From positions 2,604,001-2,668,000 of the forward strand of contig NC_013791.2 in NCBI RefSeq assembly GCF_000005825.2: a stretch of 64,000 nt of DNA, in the 5' to 3' direction. Each line of letters begins with the position of its first letter. Within the stretch, counting starts at the first letter, position 1. Shown here piece after piece: positions 43,622 through 53,620 of the stretch. The position numbers and the translations under genes are program-made. Below the pieces are notes generated by a model. It was not told the origin of the DNA, did not search any database, and worked only from the letters and a program-made list of their open reading frames with translations. The stretch comes from Alkalihalophilus pseudofirmus OF4 (GTDB lineage: Bacteria; Bacillota; Bacilli; Bacillales; Bacillaceae_D).

Positions 43622-44266
43622 CTATAATGGAAGAATAAAAATCATGACGAGGAAGAAGTGCAGTACACTCCCTGCTAAAACGAAAAGATGCCAGATAGCA
43701 TGGTGATATTTAAATCCTCTCCACACATAAAAGATTGCTCCAATCGTATAGCAAAGTCCTCCTCCAATCAGGAAGATCAGCCCTTCTGTACCTAAGTTGG
43801 TCATAATAGGCTGAATAGCAAATAGAGCTAACCAGCCCATTAAAATGTAAAATACAGTCGATAAAAATAAATATTTTTTAACAAAAAAAGCTTTAAAGAC
43901 AATCCCGATCGTCGCAAGACCCCAAACAACTCCAAACAATGTCCAACCTAATGCTCCTTGAACGACGATAAATAAAATCGGTGTATAAGAACCCGCAATA
44001 AACAAATAAATAGAGGCATGATCTAACACTTCAAATACATTTTTAGCTTTCCCTGGTGGAAGAGCATGTAACATCGTTGATGAGATATAGAGCATAAGCA
44101 TCGTTGCTCCAAAAATGGTGAAGCTGACAACATGCCAAGCTGATCCGTGTAAACTTGAGAAGACAATGAGTAATACTAATGCGGCAATACTTAATAATGC
44201 CCCAATACCGTGAGTGATAGCATTTGCTATTTCTTCGCCTTTTGAAAATGTATGTGTTGTATCCAT
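43622..44266 (-). CDS. Hemolysin III/YplQ-family membrane protein
   Basis: This 214-residue protein has seven hydrophobic spans of the PAQR/HlyIII superfamily. Conserved residues include EEIANAITHGIGALLS, STMLHALP, DHASIYLFIAGSYTP and HAIWHLFVLAGSVLHFF, where the His residues likely bind zinc. The ATG beginning MDTTHTF is chosen for AAGGAGAGACG upstream. Despite the name, its real role in Bacillus is unclear. Confidence 0.88.
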   Translation of the reverse strand: MDTTHTFSKGEEIANAITHGIGALLSIAALVLLIVFSSLHGSAWHVVSFTIFGATMLMLYISSTMLHALPPGKAKNVFEVLDHASIYLFIAGSYTPILFIVVQGALGWTLFGVVWGLATIGIVFKAFFVKKYLFLSTVFYILMGWLALFAIQPIMTNLGTEGLIFLIGGGLCYTIGAIFYVWRGFKYHHAIWHLFVLAGSVLHFFLVMIFILPL

Positions 44267-44435
44267 TCGTCTCTCCTTTTTGCTAATAATTGCTTTATTA
44301 TAACAGAGAATGGGATAAAAGAATAATAAACAAATCTTACATTTTCGTTGCATCTACTATTCGTCCTCTATATAATAGTAAAAATACATTTTTTGCTCGT
44401 TAGATATCTTACCATACTTGAAAGGAGCCAGTCTC

Positions 44436-44957
44436 ATGAGACATGTCACATTAATTCAACTTTTTAATCACCCAATAACTCAAAAATTCGTAAAACGTTC
44501 TGGGATGGCGCACGCAATTGCTTGTGCCTTTCATGCCTATAAATTATCAAAAAAATACAATGTGAACCCTGACCTTGCCACAAAAGCTGCTTTTCTTCAT
44601 GATATTGGCCATTATACTTGGTATCGCAACGGGAAGTGGGATTATGATTTATACAAACAAAATGATATTCATGCGATTAAAGGGGCAGAGCGTGCGCACA
44701 AATTGCTGATTCGTCTTGGAGAACATCCAAAATCAGCAAAAGAAATTGCCCTTGCTATTCTTCTCCATACCGATTCATATCTGCCTCAAGGAGAGCTTCA
44801 TTTAAACCCCCTTCAACAAGTGGTTGCCTTAGCTGATGAGGCAGATGAAGAGCCAAGCGGGGAACATCATTACAGAACGATCTCAGATGAGAGAGCAAGA
44901 AAAATGCTTGCCGAACTAGACGAATTAGTAGCACTCGCCTTATCCCAAACCACATAA
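44436..44957 (+). CDS. HD-domain phosphohydrolase
   Basis: This 173-residue protein has the HD metal site: HAIACAFHAYKL, then FLHDIGHYTW and AILLHTDSYLP, followed by ALADEADEEPSGEHHYR. It is smaller than and distinct from the HD protein at 14.6 kb. Substrate is unknown. The ATG is set by AAAGGAGCC. It precedes the Mn2+ riboswitch unit but is likely a separate transcript, because a new promoter follows. Confidence 0.8.
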   Translation: MRHVTLIQLFNHPITQKFVKRSGMAHAIACAFHAYKLSKKYNVNPDLATKAAFLHDIGHYTWYRNGKWDYDLYKQNDIHAIKGAERAHKLLIRLGEHPKSAKEIALAILLHTDSYLPQGELHLNPLQQVVALADEADEEPSGEHHYRTISDERARKMLAELDELVALALSQTT

Positions 44958-45067
44958 TACAGAAACATGAACTTCATTATAAATATTCCAACAAAAGGTT
45001 AATCTATTTTGATTAACCTTATATGCTGTTTCTATCCTACTCTGATGTGCGGCCAAAATAAAAATCA

Positions 45068-45096
45068 TTGACGACCCGCAATCCACATGCTACATT
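45068..45096 (+). promoter_or_regulatory. Sigma-A promoter of the riboswitch transcript
   Basis: The -35 TTGACG and -10 TACATT are separated by 17 nt. This places the transcription start near 45103, just before the aptamer. Confidence 0.75.
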
Positions 45097-45122
45097 AATA
45101 CTTAATCGAATACAGTTAGCCC

Positions 45123-45270
45123 TAAAAAGGGGAGTAGCGACCTATGGTCAATGAGTCGTCATGACAGTGGATAACACTCGGTTCATTGAGCTTTGATTAT
45201 TCAAAGTACGCAAGACCTTTTTATGAGAGTTTGCTTTATTGGGCAAACTCTCATAAAAAGGTCTTTTTTG
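45123..45270 (+). promoter_or_regulatory. yybP-ykoY manganese riboswitch with terminator
   Basis: The motif core is AAAAAGGGGAGTAGC, then a GACC/GGTC hairpin. GTCATGACAGTG, the CGGTTCATTGAGC helix and the closing strand GCAAGACCTTTTTA follow. These match the yybP-ykoY aptamer, which binds Mn2+. The 3' strand of its P1 helix (GACCTTTTT) is also the left arm of a long terminator (45212-45269, AAGACCTTTTTATGAGAG with its complement, then TTTTTT). Ligand binding should free read-through, so this is an ON switch for the exchanger gene. Confidence 0.9.
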
Positions 45271-45355
45271 TGTTCTAGACAGACTTTTCTTATTTTTGTT
45301 TTGAGTTTGATTTATATTTTTGATTGATGATTTAAATTATTGAGGAGGTTTTTAT

Positions 45356-46351
45356 ATGGTTTTCGTCTGGTTTATAATAGCAGCCATTATCACTGTTCTT
45401 GCAGCCATTAAGCTGTCAACATATGCTGATACCATTGGAGAGAAATCATCACTCGGGGGGATGGTGGTTGGTACCATATTTCTTGCTGGAGCAACCTCTT
45501 TGCCTGAGGTAACAACTAGTGTATCGGCTATTGTACTAGACAACCCAGATATTGCGGTGGGAAACGTTTTTGGCAGTAATATGTTTAATTTACTAATCAT
45601 CGCTTGCTTTGACTTGTACTTTCGTAAGCAGCAAATATTCCGTCATGCCGATCACTCTCATTTCTTTACTGCCAGCCTTGGATTATTGCTTGCCATTGTA
45701 GCTCTGCTAGCATTAACCATAAGAATTGACATATCATTTTTAAATATTGGTGTGGATATATGGATTTTAATCACTCTTTATGGGTTTGGTGTATGGTATA
45801 TTTCAAAAATGTCCAATAAAGAATCTAAAGCTCCTGTGCCAGTGGCTGATGAAGAGGAATCTGCCCATGACTTTTCTGCCATTCCCCTAAAAACTGCAAT
45901 AATTGGCTTTATTATCGCTGCTGTAGTCATTATGGGTGCCGGAACATTACTTACGGTTTCTGGTGATAAAATAGCTGTTGTCACTGGACTTGGTTCAAGC
46001 TTTGTAGGGAGTTTTCTCATTGCAGCTACGACTTCCTTGCCTGAAGCAGTATCTGTCTTAGTAGCACTTCAGCTTCGAAATTATAACTTAGCGATCGGTT
46101 CGATCCTTGGTAGTAATTTATTCAATATTTTAATATTAGGTGCATCTGATATTTTTTATCAAAAAGGTTCCATTATTTCTGCGGTATCAAGCGTACATCA
46201 AATTACCGCGGCCGCTGTAGCGATTTTATGTGTGGTAGTACTTTATTCATTAGTGAGGAAACCCATTAACTCCACGTTTAGATATGCCCTGCCATCTATC
46301 GTGTTAATTGCCCTCTACTTTGTTTCTTCCTACTTAATTTTTGTTCAGTAA
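45356..46351 (+). CDS. CaCA-family sodium/calcium-type cation exchanger
   Basis: This 331-residue protein has ten hydrophobic spans in two inverted halves. Each half has an alpha repeat: LAGATSLPEVTTSVSAI with GNVFGSNMFN, and AATTSLPEAVSVLVAL with GSILGSNLFN. The family exchanges Ca2+ or other divalent cations for Na+ or H+. A Mn2+ riboswitch lies directly upstream, so Mn2+ export is the likely role here. ATG follows GAGGAGG. Strong terminator after it. It is also a distinct gene from TerC yjbE. Confidence 0.93.
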   Translation: MVFVWFIIAAIITVLAAIKLSTYADTIGEKSSLGGMVVGTIFLAGATSLPEVTTSVSAIVLDNPDIAVGNVFGSNMFNLLIIACFDLYFRKQQIFRHADHSHFFTASLGLLLAIVALLALTIRIDISFLNIGVDIWILITLYGFGVWYISKMSNKESKAPVPVADEEESAHDFSAIPLKTAIIGFIIAAVVIMGAGTLLTVSGDKIAVVTGLGSSFVGSFLIAATTSLPEAVSVLVALQLRNYNLAIGSILGSNLFNILILGASDIFYQKGSIISAVSSVHQITAAAVAILCVVVLYSLVRKPINSTFRYALPSIVLIALYFVSSYLIFVQ

Positions 46352-46369
46352 GAACAGTGAAATAAAACG

Positions 46370-46404
46370 AAAAGAAGAGAGCTGACTGGCTCTCTTCTTT
46401 TTTC
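46370..46404. terminator. Bidirectional terminator
   Basis: AAAAGAAGAGAGC pairs with GCTCTCTTCTTTT over a 6-nt loop. Confidence 0.92.
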
Positions 46405-46412
46405 TATCTTCA

Positions 46413-46970
46413 TCACTGTCTAAATAAATATAGATCCTCCATCATACTATAAGAGAGCCCTCCATTTATCCTTTGAACAATGACTCCATTTTCATCGATA
46501 ACAACGGTTGTTGGGATACCGATAATTTGATACATATTCATGACCTCTCCTGTTTCATCAAGCAGCACATCAAATGAGGCATTAAAGTGTTTTAAAAACG
46601 GTTCAACCTCAGCAATACTTGCTTCCTGACTAGTCATATTAACCGCTATGAACTTTGCCCCTTTTTGAGTCAGGCGCTTCTCTAATTCTACAATGACAGG
46701 CATTTCTTCTTGGCAAGGCGGACACCATGTAGCAAAAAAATTAATAACAACAGGTGTGCCATGAAAATCGTTAAGAGAAACGGTTTCCCCTCGTAATGAA
46801 TGAAGTTCAAATGACTTCGCCTCATTACCAACTTGTACCCCCTGTTTAACTGAGGCAGCTACAGCTTCTTCAACTTGCTGAAATACACTCTGTGACTGGC
46901 TATACATAAACCCGACTGAACAAAGGATCAATATAAGAGCACTTCTAAACGCCATTTGGCGAACCTTCAT
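46413..46970 (-). CDS. Membrane-anchored thioredoxin-like protein (ResA/StoA type)
   Basis: This 185-residue protein has an N-terminal signal-anchor (AFRSALILILCSVGFMY) and a TlpA/ResA domain with C83-P-P-C86 (FFATWCPPCQEEMP). It also has the cis-Pro loop GIPTTVVIDENG. It acts outside the membrane as a thiol reductant or oxidant, for example on cytochrome c or coat/peptidoglycan enzymes. The family call is firm but the partner is not. ATG is preceded by GGGAGG. Confidence 0.88.
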   Translation of the reverse strand: MKVRQMAFRSALILILCSVGFMYSQSQSVFQQVEEAVAASVKQGVQVGNEAKSFELHSLRGETVSLNDFHGTPVVINFFATWCPPCQEEMPVIVELEKRLTQKGAKFIAVNMTSQEASIAEVEPFLKHFNASFDVLLDETGEVMNMYQIIGIPTTVVIDENGVIVQRINGGLSYSMMEDLYLFRQ

Positions 46971-47060
46971 TTGTTATCCTCCCTTCTTATAACTAAACAA
47001 GATGCTATAATGTAGATTATGTCCATCTATCAGTAATGATGCGAAAGGAGTGGAATAATT

Positions 47061-47228
47061 TTGACCAAGCTACAAATCTTACAAGTGATTGCTGTAACGA
47101 TCTTAGGAATTTATGTGATATTAGCCTATACCAACTATACAGAAGCAGATTGGTTCTTCTTTATTATAGCTGCTATTAATATCATTTTATGGGTTTTAAG
47201 ACTTCGCGAAAGAAAAACAAATAATTAA
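47061..47228 (+). CDS. Small membrane protein of unknown function
   Basis: This 55-residue ORF starts with TTG, about 10 nt after AAAGGAG. It has two hydrophobic helices (about 5-23 and 31-45) and a basic tail LRLRERKTNN. No family is recognised. It is divergent from the thioredoxin-like gene. Confidence 0.5.
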   Translation: MTKLQILQVIAVTILGIYVILAYTNYTEADWFFFIIAAINIILWVLRLRERKTNN

Positions 47229-47296
47229 TAATTAAGGTCAGTATTTTTTCTCTTGTTTTGCTTACATTAAATGTAACCACCTAAGAGGAGGAATAT

Positions 47297-47449
47297 ATGA
47301 TGAGTTTCAGCTTACGAACAATTAAAAATATTAGTATTGAATTTCTTGAAATTCTTTTTGCCCTTGAATATGAAGAAGTTTTTAACTATGATCAGAAAAC
47401 ACAAAAAAGATATACTCTTGCTAATAAACTTAATCCTTATAAATCGTAA
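47297..47449 (+). CDS. Small hypothetical protein
   Basis: This 50-residue ORF has tandem ATG codons after GAGGAGG, a strong site. The sequence begins MSFSLRTIKNISIEFLEILFALEYEEV and ends KLNPYKS. It is not membrane-like and no family is recognised. Its stop lies in a hairpin (ATCGTAACGAAA and complement) shared with the convergent lipid-kinase gene. Confidence 0.5.
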   Translation: MMSFSLRTIKNISIEFLEILFALEYEEVFNYDQKTQKRYTLANKLNPYKS

Positions 47450-47464
47450 CGAAAATTCATTTCG

Positions 47465-48343
47465 TTACGATATTACATTTAGTGCCTGCTCTTTTACAGA
47501 GATGGTTACTGGAGTTTCTCCAATCATCTCCCCATCTCCATGAATCATTAATGGCTTTTCAGAAGAGACTTGTATAGTCTTTCCTCTATACTCATTGACT
47601 CCTTTTTTTCCCAAATGCTTTCCACTAAATACTAAAGGAAATATGCTCAACAATTTCCATTTGGATAAACTATGAACTACACATATATCTAATAACCCAT
47701 CCTTGCTCGATGCATTAGGGCAAATCTTCATCCCTCCGCCGTAATAGGGATGATTTGCTATAGCGATCAGCCATACATTGTCAACCTTCATTTCCTCACC
47801 ATCAATAGTTAATACAACATTCGCCGGTTTAAAATAATTCAATACTTTTAGCACACTGTAAATATAAGCAGCACTGCCGAGCCATTTTTTAATTTTGATT
47901 TCATTAGTAACCTTTGCAACTAAACCGTCAAAGCCAAGCCCGATGACTGTGAGACAACTCTTTGCCCCCATTGTGATCACATCCATTTTTTCATGATCAC
48001 TGTTTACTATATGATTGATCTGTTTAATACAATCTTTACTTATACCATTGGCTCTTGCGAAATCATTACCAGAACCAGTCGGAATTATGCTGAATGGGAC
48101 ATCTGTTCCTGCTAATTCATTAATGACGCTATGGCTTGTTCCATCACCCCCGACTGCAATTACACACCTCACCTTGCCTCGAGCATTCTCAAGAATTGAC
48201 CTTAACTGCATTATCTCCTCTTTAGAAACTGTTTTTAATACTTGGTACTCAATTTTATTGTCTTTTAAATATTCCTCTACTCTAGTCCAGACCCTTTTCG
48301 CTCTTCCTTTTCCAGCTTTAGTGTTTACAATAAAAACGAACAT
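47465..48343 (-). CDS. Diacylglycerol/lipid kinase family protein (YegS-like)
   Basis: This 292-residue kinase has the DAGK catalytic domain. The leading FIVNTKAGKGRAKRVW and nucleotide motif VIAVGGDGTSHSVINEL are followed by IPTGSGNDFARANG and LDICVVHSLSKWK. The substrate is probably diacylglycerol or another lipid; YegS-type proteins also act on phosphatidylglycerol. It lies next to a glycolipid-type glycosyltransferase and a dehydrogenase/aldolase pair. Terminator at its 3' end. Confidence 0.88.
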   Translation of the reverse strand: MFVFIVNTKAGKGRAKRVWTRVEEYLKDNKIEYQVLKTVSKEEIMQLRSILENARGKVRCVIAVGGDGTSHSVINELAGTDVPFSIIPTGSGNDFARANGISKDCIKQINHIVNSDHEKMDVITMGAKSCLTVIGLGFDGLVAKVTNEIKIKKWLGSAAYIYSVLKVLNYFKPANVVLTIDGEEMKVDNVWLIAIANHPYYGGGMKICPNASSKDGLLDICVVHSLSKWKLLSIFPLVFSGKHLGKKGVNEYRGKTIQVSSEKPLMIHGDGEMIGETPVTISVKEQALNVIS

Positions 48344-48518
48344 AATAGTTATACCCCCACCTATATTTGTGCCTTTTGTCTTAATTCCTCATCTATCAAC
48401 GGATCCCTTTAATAGGATCACTATTTTGTGCCCAATTCATTCATTTTTTTGGTAACTATATACATATCTAGGCAGAAAATGCACATATTAAAAAAAAGGT
48501 TAAGAAAGGGTCGATCTA

Positions 48519-49760
48519 ATGAACGCATTGCAATTTGATTTCACCATTCCTAGATATCTTCTCTCAAAGACAATAGGCCGATTTATACCAACCGTTTTTT
48601 GGAACAATCACCTCTCTTGTTTACAGTGGAGGAAAATTCATGAACCAACCTTACCTAATGAAGATTGGGTAAAGGTAAAGGTCAAATATGGGGGAATCTG
48701 TGGTAGTGATATGAACCTTTTATATTTACATGATAGTCCCTCTACTTCACCTTTTGTATCGTTTCCTTTCACAATCGGACATGAAGCAGTAGGACAAATA
48801 GATGAAGTAGGCTCAAACGTGGATAGACTTTCTAAAGGTCAACGAATTGTGATCAATCCTGTCTTATCTTGTGAAAGCCGGGATATGGAACCTTGTCCTG
48901 CTTGCATGCGAGGTGATCAAAGCCTCTGCATTAACAAGAATAAAGGATCCATTCAACCAGGCTTGCTTATCGGCGCCTGCCACAATACAGGTGGCAGCTG
49001 GGGACAGTATTTAGTAGCACATAAAAGTCAAATTAAACCTTTGCCTGATGAGGTCGATGATTTAAACGGAGTATTAGTAGAGCCATTTAGTTGTGCCTTG
49101 CATGCCGTTCTTAGAAACCCACCTGCACCAAACGATAATGTATTAATTATTGGTGGTGGGCTGATCGGCTTATCCGTTTTAGTCGCGCTGCGTGCTCTTG
49201 ATATAAAGTGTTCTATCACAATGCTTGTGAAGTATTCATTTCAAGGGGAAGCAGCTAAGTCCTACGGGGCAGACCATATTGTTTATTTGGACAAGTCTTA
49301 CGTAGGGGAAACTGCACGCGTTTTAAATGCCGAAGTCTTAAGGCCAGTTATTGGCGATGAAGTCATACAAGGTGGTGCAGATATAGTATATGAATGTGTA
49401 GGTAAAGATAAAAGCATTAAAGATTCTTTACGATTTACTCATAGCGGCGGGAAAGTCGTATTACTTGGACTAGCAAGCGTCATGGAAAAAATTGACTGGA
49501 CTGCCGTTTGGTTAAATGAACTAACGATTAAAGGATGTTTTGCTTACAGCTATAACGAGTTTGAAGGTGAAAATATAGACACAATGGATATTGCCATTGA
49601 ACTTATGAGGCGAGGGAAAGTCGACCTATCTCCCCTCATTACTCATCGTTTTTCCTTAGCAGATTATAAACTTGCATTTAAAACCATATCGAAAAAGCAA
49701 AAAAGAGATGTCCTAAAAGTTATTTTTGACCATGATAAGACAGTAGGAGGCAGCGCATGA
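48519..49760 (+). CDS. Zinc-dependent medium-chain dehydrogenase
   Basis: This 413-residue MDR-family alcohol/polyol dehydrogenase has catalytic zinc ligands C61 (GGICGSD), H88-E89 (GHEAVG) and probably E188 (VEPF). Structural zinc cysteines are C118, C126, C129 and C137. The Rossmann motif GGGLIG is at 212-217. The N-terminal ~45 residues are longer than usual. It overlaps the class II aldolase gene by 4 nt. Substrate unknown; a sugar or threonine-like alcohol is typical for the family. Confidence 0.88.
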   Translation: MNALQFDFTIPRYLLSKTIGRFIPTVFWNNHLSCLQWRKIHEPTLPNEDWVKVKVKYGGICGSDMNLLYLHDSPSTSPFVSFPFTIGHEAVGQIDEVGSNVDRLSKGQRIVINPVLSCESRDMEPCPACMRGDQSLCINKNKGSIQPGLLIGACHNTGGSWGQYLVAHKSQIKPLPDEVDDLNGVLVEPFSCALHAVLRNPPAPNDNVLIIGGGLIGLSVLVALRALDIKCSITMLVKYSFQGEAAKSYGADHIVYLDKSYVGETARVLNAEVLRPVIGDEVIQGGADIVYECVGKDKSIKDSLRFTHSGGKVVLLGLASVMEKIDWTAVWLNELTIKGCFAYSYNEFEGENIDTMDIAIELMRRGKVDLSPLITHRFSLADYKLAFKTISKKQKRDVLKVIFDHDKTVGGSA

Positions 49761-50848
49761 CTAACTTTACTTTCAGTTCCGAACCACCAACTTCAACACT
49801 AGATTGGTTATCCACTGGTCTCACTTCAACTTTTATTAAAAATGGCTTTAACCATACAAATCAACCTGATGCACACACAAACCTTGTTTTTCATTTTATC
49901 GATCAAGACAATCCAAAACCTTACCGAAGAAAAGCACAAGCTACCTTTGTTGTCGCTATCTTAGAAAGTAAAGGAGCACCTTATGATATTTTTAGAGAAG
50001 TGTATCCCTTTCTTATACGTTCGTTAGCTAACCATCTCGTTTATGTAAATCATAAGAATGATCAAGTTGATATTCATTTCCTTACTCCTGAGCAGGGTTG
50101 TTATTCTATTCAACATAATAAAGGGGAAGATGAACACACATTTTTTATGAAGGTCTTTCAACGCCTGCAGCCATTATCAACCTCTCGTTTAGTCATTGAT
50201 AATCAATTTTCTGAAGATTTGCCAGCTGCTAAATGGGAAGGAGATCAAGTTACGGTTGAACTTAGTGCTTCGGGGAAAAAATTAGACATGATGGATTTAT
50301 TGCCAGCCCCATTTCCTCTTGACCATTATTTAAGTGATAGAGATATGCGTCATTTAAATAAACTTTATGGAATTGGAGGATTAAGTTACGGAAATTTAAG
50401 TGCACGTTCTAATGCAGATCATTTCTGGATGAGTGCGAGCGGAATTGATAAATCAAATATGAATGAAGTAGGTAGAGATATCCTTTATATAAAAGGGTAT
50501 AACGAGGAATCCAATCAAATGGAGGTTAGTATTCCTCCGAATATTAAACCTAAAAGAGCATCAGTGGATGCCATTGAACATTGGATGATTTATAAAGAAC
50601 ATCCTGATGTTGGAGCCATTGTGCATATTCACGCATGGATGGATGGTATAAAGGCAACAGAAATTAATTACCCATGCGGTACACTGGAATTAGCAGAAAC
50701 AGTTGCGCAATTAGTAAGAGAATCTGAAAATCCCAATGAAACCATCATCGGCCTAAAAAACCATGGTTTAACCATCACCGGACCATCTCTTGAAAATATC
50801 TTTGAACGCATAGAAGGTAAAATTCAACGTCAAATTCCTATGAATTAG
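49757..50848 (+). CDS. Class II aldolase/adducin-domain protein with extra N-terminal domain
   Basis: This 363-residue protein has two parts. Residues 1-~185 form a region not recognised. Residues ~190-363 are a class II aldolase/adducin domain with GLSYGNLSAR (208-217), the zinc ligands H290 and H292 (VHIHAW) and H336 (KNHG). Such enzymes cleave or epimerise phosphorylated sugars or dehydrate methylthioribulose phosphate. It overlaps the dehydrogenase (ATGA), so the two probably act in one short pathway. Not assignable further. Confidence 0.82.
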   Translation: MTNFTFSSEPPTSTLDWLSTGLTSTFIKNGFNHTNQPDAHTNLVFHFIDQDNPKPYRRKAQATFVVAILESKGAPYDIFREVYPFLIRSLANHLVYVNHKNDQVDIHFLTPEQGCYSIQHNKGEDEHTFFMKVFQRLQPLSTSRLVIDNQFSEDLPAAKWEGDQVTVELSASGKKLDMMDLLPAPFPLDHYLSDRDMRHLNKLYGIGGLSYGNLSARSNADHFWMSASGIDKSNMNEVGRDILYIKGYNEESNQMEVSIPPNIKPKRASVDAIEHWMIYKEHPDVGAIVHIHAWMDGIKATEINYPCGTLELAETVAQLVRESENPNETIIGLKNHGLTITGPSLENIFERIEGKIQRQIPMN

Positions 50849-50863
50849 TATAAATAGACATAA

Positions 50864-50897
50864 AAATAAACTGCTTCAAAATCGAGGCAGTTTATTT
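50864..50897. terminator. Bidirectional terminator
   Basis: AAATAAACTGC pairs with GCAGTTTATTT between convergent genes. Confidence 0.85.
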
Positions 50898-50898
50898 C

Positions 50899-52035
50899 CT
50901 ATGAAGGTTGCAGACGATCACTGTTTATTCCTTTAGTATCTTGTAAATGTTCAATTTTCCTTGCAATTTGCTTTGCAGCATCAGGCTTCTTTGATCTTTT
51001 TGCGTTTTGTACAAGGGTATTATAATGCGTATCATTAAAAAGAATATGCTCAAGTAACAATGTTACTTCAGATAATTGATCAGCTTTTACAGCAGCACCT
51101 AAACCGGACAATAACGTCGCATTATTTTCTTCATGTCCTGGAACCGGATTATAAATTAACATAGGCGTTTCACAAGCAAGGGCTTCTGACATAGTTAAGC
51201 CGCCAGCTTTCGATAATACAACATCACTTGCACGTAAATAATCTAAAAATATTTCTGTGAATTCGATAACTTTGATAGAATGTGTACTTTGCACTTTTTG
51301 TAATTGCTTTGCTACTTTTTGATTTATTCCGGTCATACATAGGACCTGGAGAGGCTCTTTTATTTCTTCTAATGAACGAATAATTTCATTGTATTTACCT
51401 AATCCTAGTCCTCCCCCAGTAATAAGGATGGTTTTTGTATAAGGCTCTAAGCCAAGTTCCTCCCTCATTTGAGTTCTGGGTGTTAAAGGTTCTGGAATGG
51501 CTTTTATAGGTATCCCTGTAAAATGAATTTGTTCTAGGGGAATATTATGTTCAGCAGCGAATTCAGCATGATAGGGTGACCCAGTGAAATAAGCGTCTAC
51601 TTCAGGCCTCACATACCCCGGATGCAAATCAAAATCAGTAATAATTGTATATAAAGGAATATCTAAACACCTTTTCTTTTTTATAATGGAGAGAAAAGAT
51701 GTGACAAAAGGGTTGGTGGAAATCATTATGGATGTATTTTGATTTGTAATAATCGTATTCAATCTTCCACAAAATAAAGATGCTAATTTATCTACTAATA
51801 AATACCAAGAATGTTCAGCACCATATTTATAAAGACTTCCCCATAGAGTAGGTGCTCTTTTAATCATATTTAAGTAAACTGTGACAAACGATTTGTGAAG
51901 GATTGGATGTATAGCATGAAAAGTATCCACAATGTCTACACTTCTACCCTCCTCTTCTAACTGCGCTTTTAATGCTTTTGATGCTTCATTATGACCATGC
52001 CCGATTGAAGCTGAAAAAATGGTTATATGGCTCAA
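50899..52035 (-). CDS. MGDG synthase/UgtP-like glycosyltransferase
   Basis: This 378-residue GT28-type glycosyltransferase has the MGDG-synthase N-terminal domain: SASIGHGHNEASKALKAQL, FHAIHPILHK and ITDFDLHPGYVRPEVDAYF. The GT-B C-terminal domain has ILITGGGLGLGKYNEI and DVVLSKAGGLTMSEALACETP for UDP-sugar. It probably glycosylates diacylglycerol to a glycolipid, or a similar lipid acceptor. TTG start after GAGGAGGG. Its neighbours include a lipid kinase. Confidence 0.9.
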   Translation of the reverse strand: MSHITIFSASIGHGHNEASKALKAQLEEEGRSVDIVDTFHAIHPILHKSFVTVYLNMIKRAPTLWGSLYKYGAEHSWYLLVDKLASLFCGRLNTIITNQNTSIMISTNPFVTSFLSIIKKKRCLDIPLYTIITDFDLHPGYVRPEVDAYFTGSPYHAEFAAEHNIPLEQIHFTGIPIKAIPEPLTPRTQMREELGLEPYTKTILITGGGLGLGKYNEIIRSLEEIKEPLQVLCMTGINQKVAKQLQKVQSTHSIKVIEFTEIFLDYLRASDVVLSKAGGLTMSEALACETPMLIYNPVPGHEENNATLLSGLGAAVKADQLSEVTLLLEHILFNDTHYNTLVQNAKRSKKPDAAKQIARKIEHLQDTKGINSDRLQPS

Positions 52036-52208
52036 TGGTAATATCCCTCCTCTAACCTTCTAAAAACTAAGCAGGTAACCATATTATTTCCTTAAATGAG
52101 TAAAGGATACTATTCAAATTAATTAGCAAGACAGATAACGCTGACTAGGATTTTCCGTAACAATTTGTTATGATTTTCTTATTACATTACATACATAACA
52201 ATAATTAG

Positions 52209-53222
<1,014 letters not shown>

Positions 53223-53272
53223 TCTAGCGGATGAATTTAAATAAGCATATAAGGCAAATGAGGATCACAAAA

Positions 53273-53310
53273 AAGCTGCACTCTCCTTTAAGGCTGAGTG
53301 CAGCTTCATT
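53273..53310 (+). terminator. trpS terminator
   Basis: AAGCTGCACTC pairs with GAGTGCAGCTT and is followed by a T-rich tail. Confidence 0.88.
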
Positions 53311-53325
53311 TTAATTCATCACTTT

Positions 53326-53448
53326 TTAATATCCGTGGTTTTTCTTCCATACTTTCCCTACAAAGAAAGAAAGACCTAAAGTTCCCACTAGTAAAACGAC
53401 CGTAAGGATCTGCATAATTAAATATGCAAAGTTGTCCATTGTCTCCAC
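53326..53448 (-). CDS. Small single-span membrane protein
   Basis: This 40-residue ORF has a GTG start 8 nt after GGAGG; an ATG 9 nt inside it is also possible. One hydrophobic helix (about 9-30, LIMQILTVVLLVGTLGLSFFVG) is followed by KVWKKNHGY. No family recognised. It lies downstream of yjbA on the same strand. Confidence 0.55.
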   Translation of the reverse strand: METMDNFAYLIMQILTVVLLVGTLGLSFFVGKVWKKNHGY

Positions 53449-53620
53449 ACGTTTCCCCTCCCTGCTATGCCATAGTCCTTTTTATTATAGGAGAGTTAAA
53501 GTAGGTTGTAAATGTTAGAAGCCAATGTTTCACGCGATCCACATATTTAGATCATACATAATGAAAACGATTAATTAATGATATGGCCGGATTCATCTTC
53601 TATGAGAAATCACCAATGTT

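Noticed and set aside
45356-45600. Minus-strand ORF at the exchanger start
   Set aside because: It is a shadow of the CaCA gene; the plus frame carries the repeats and the riboswitch.
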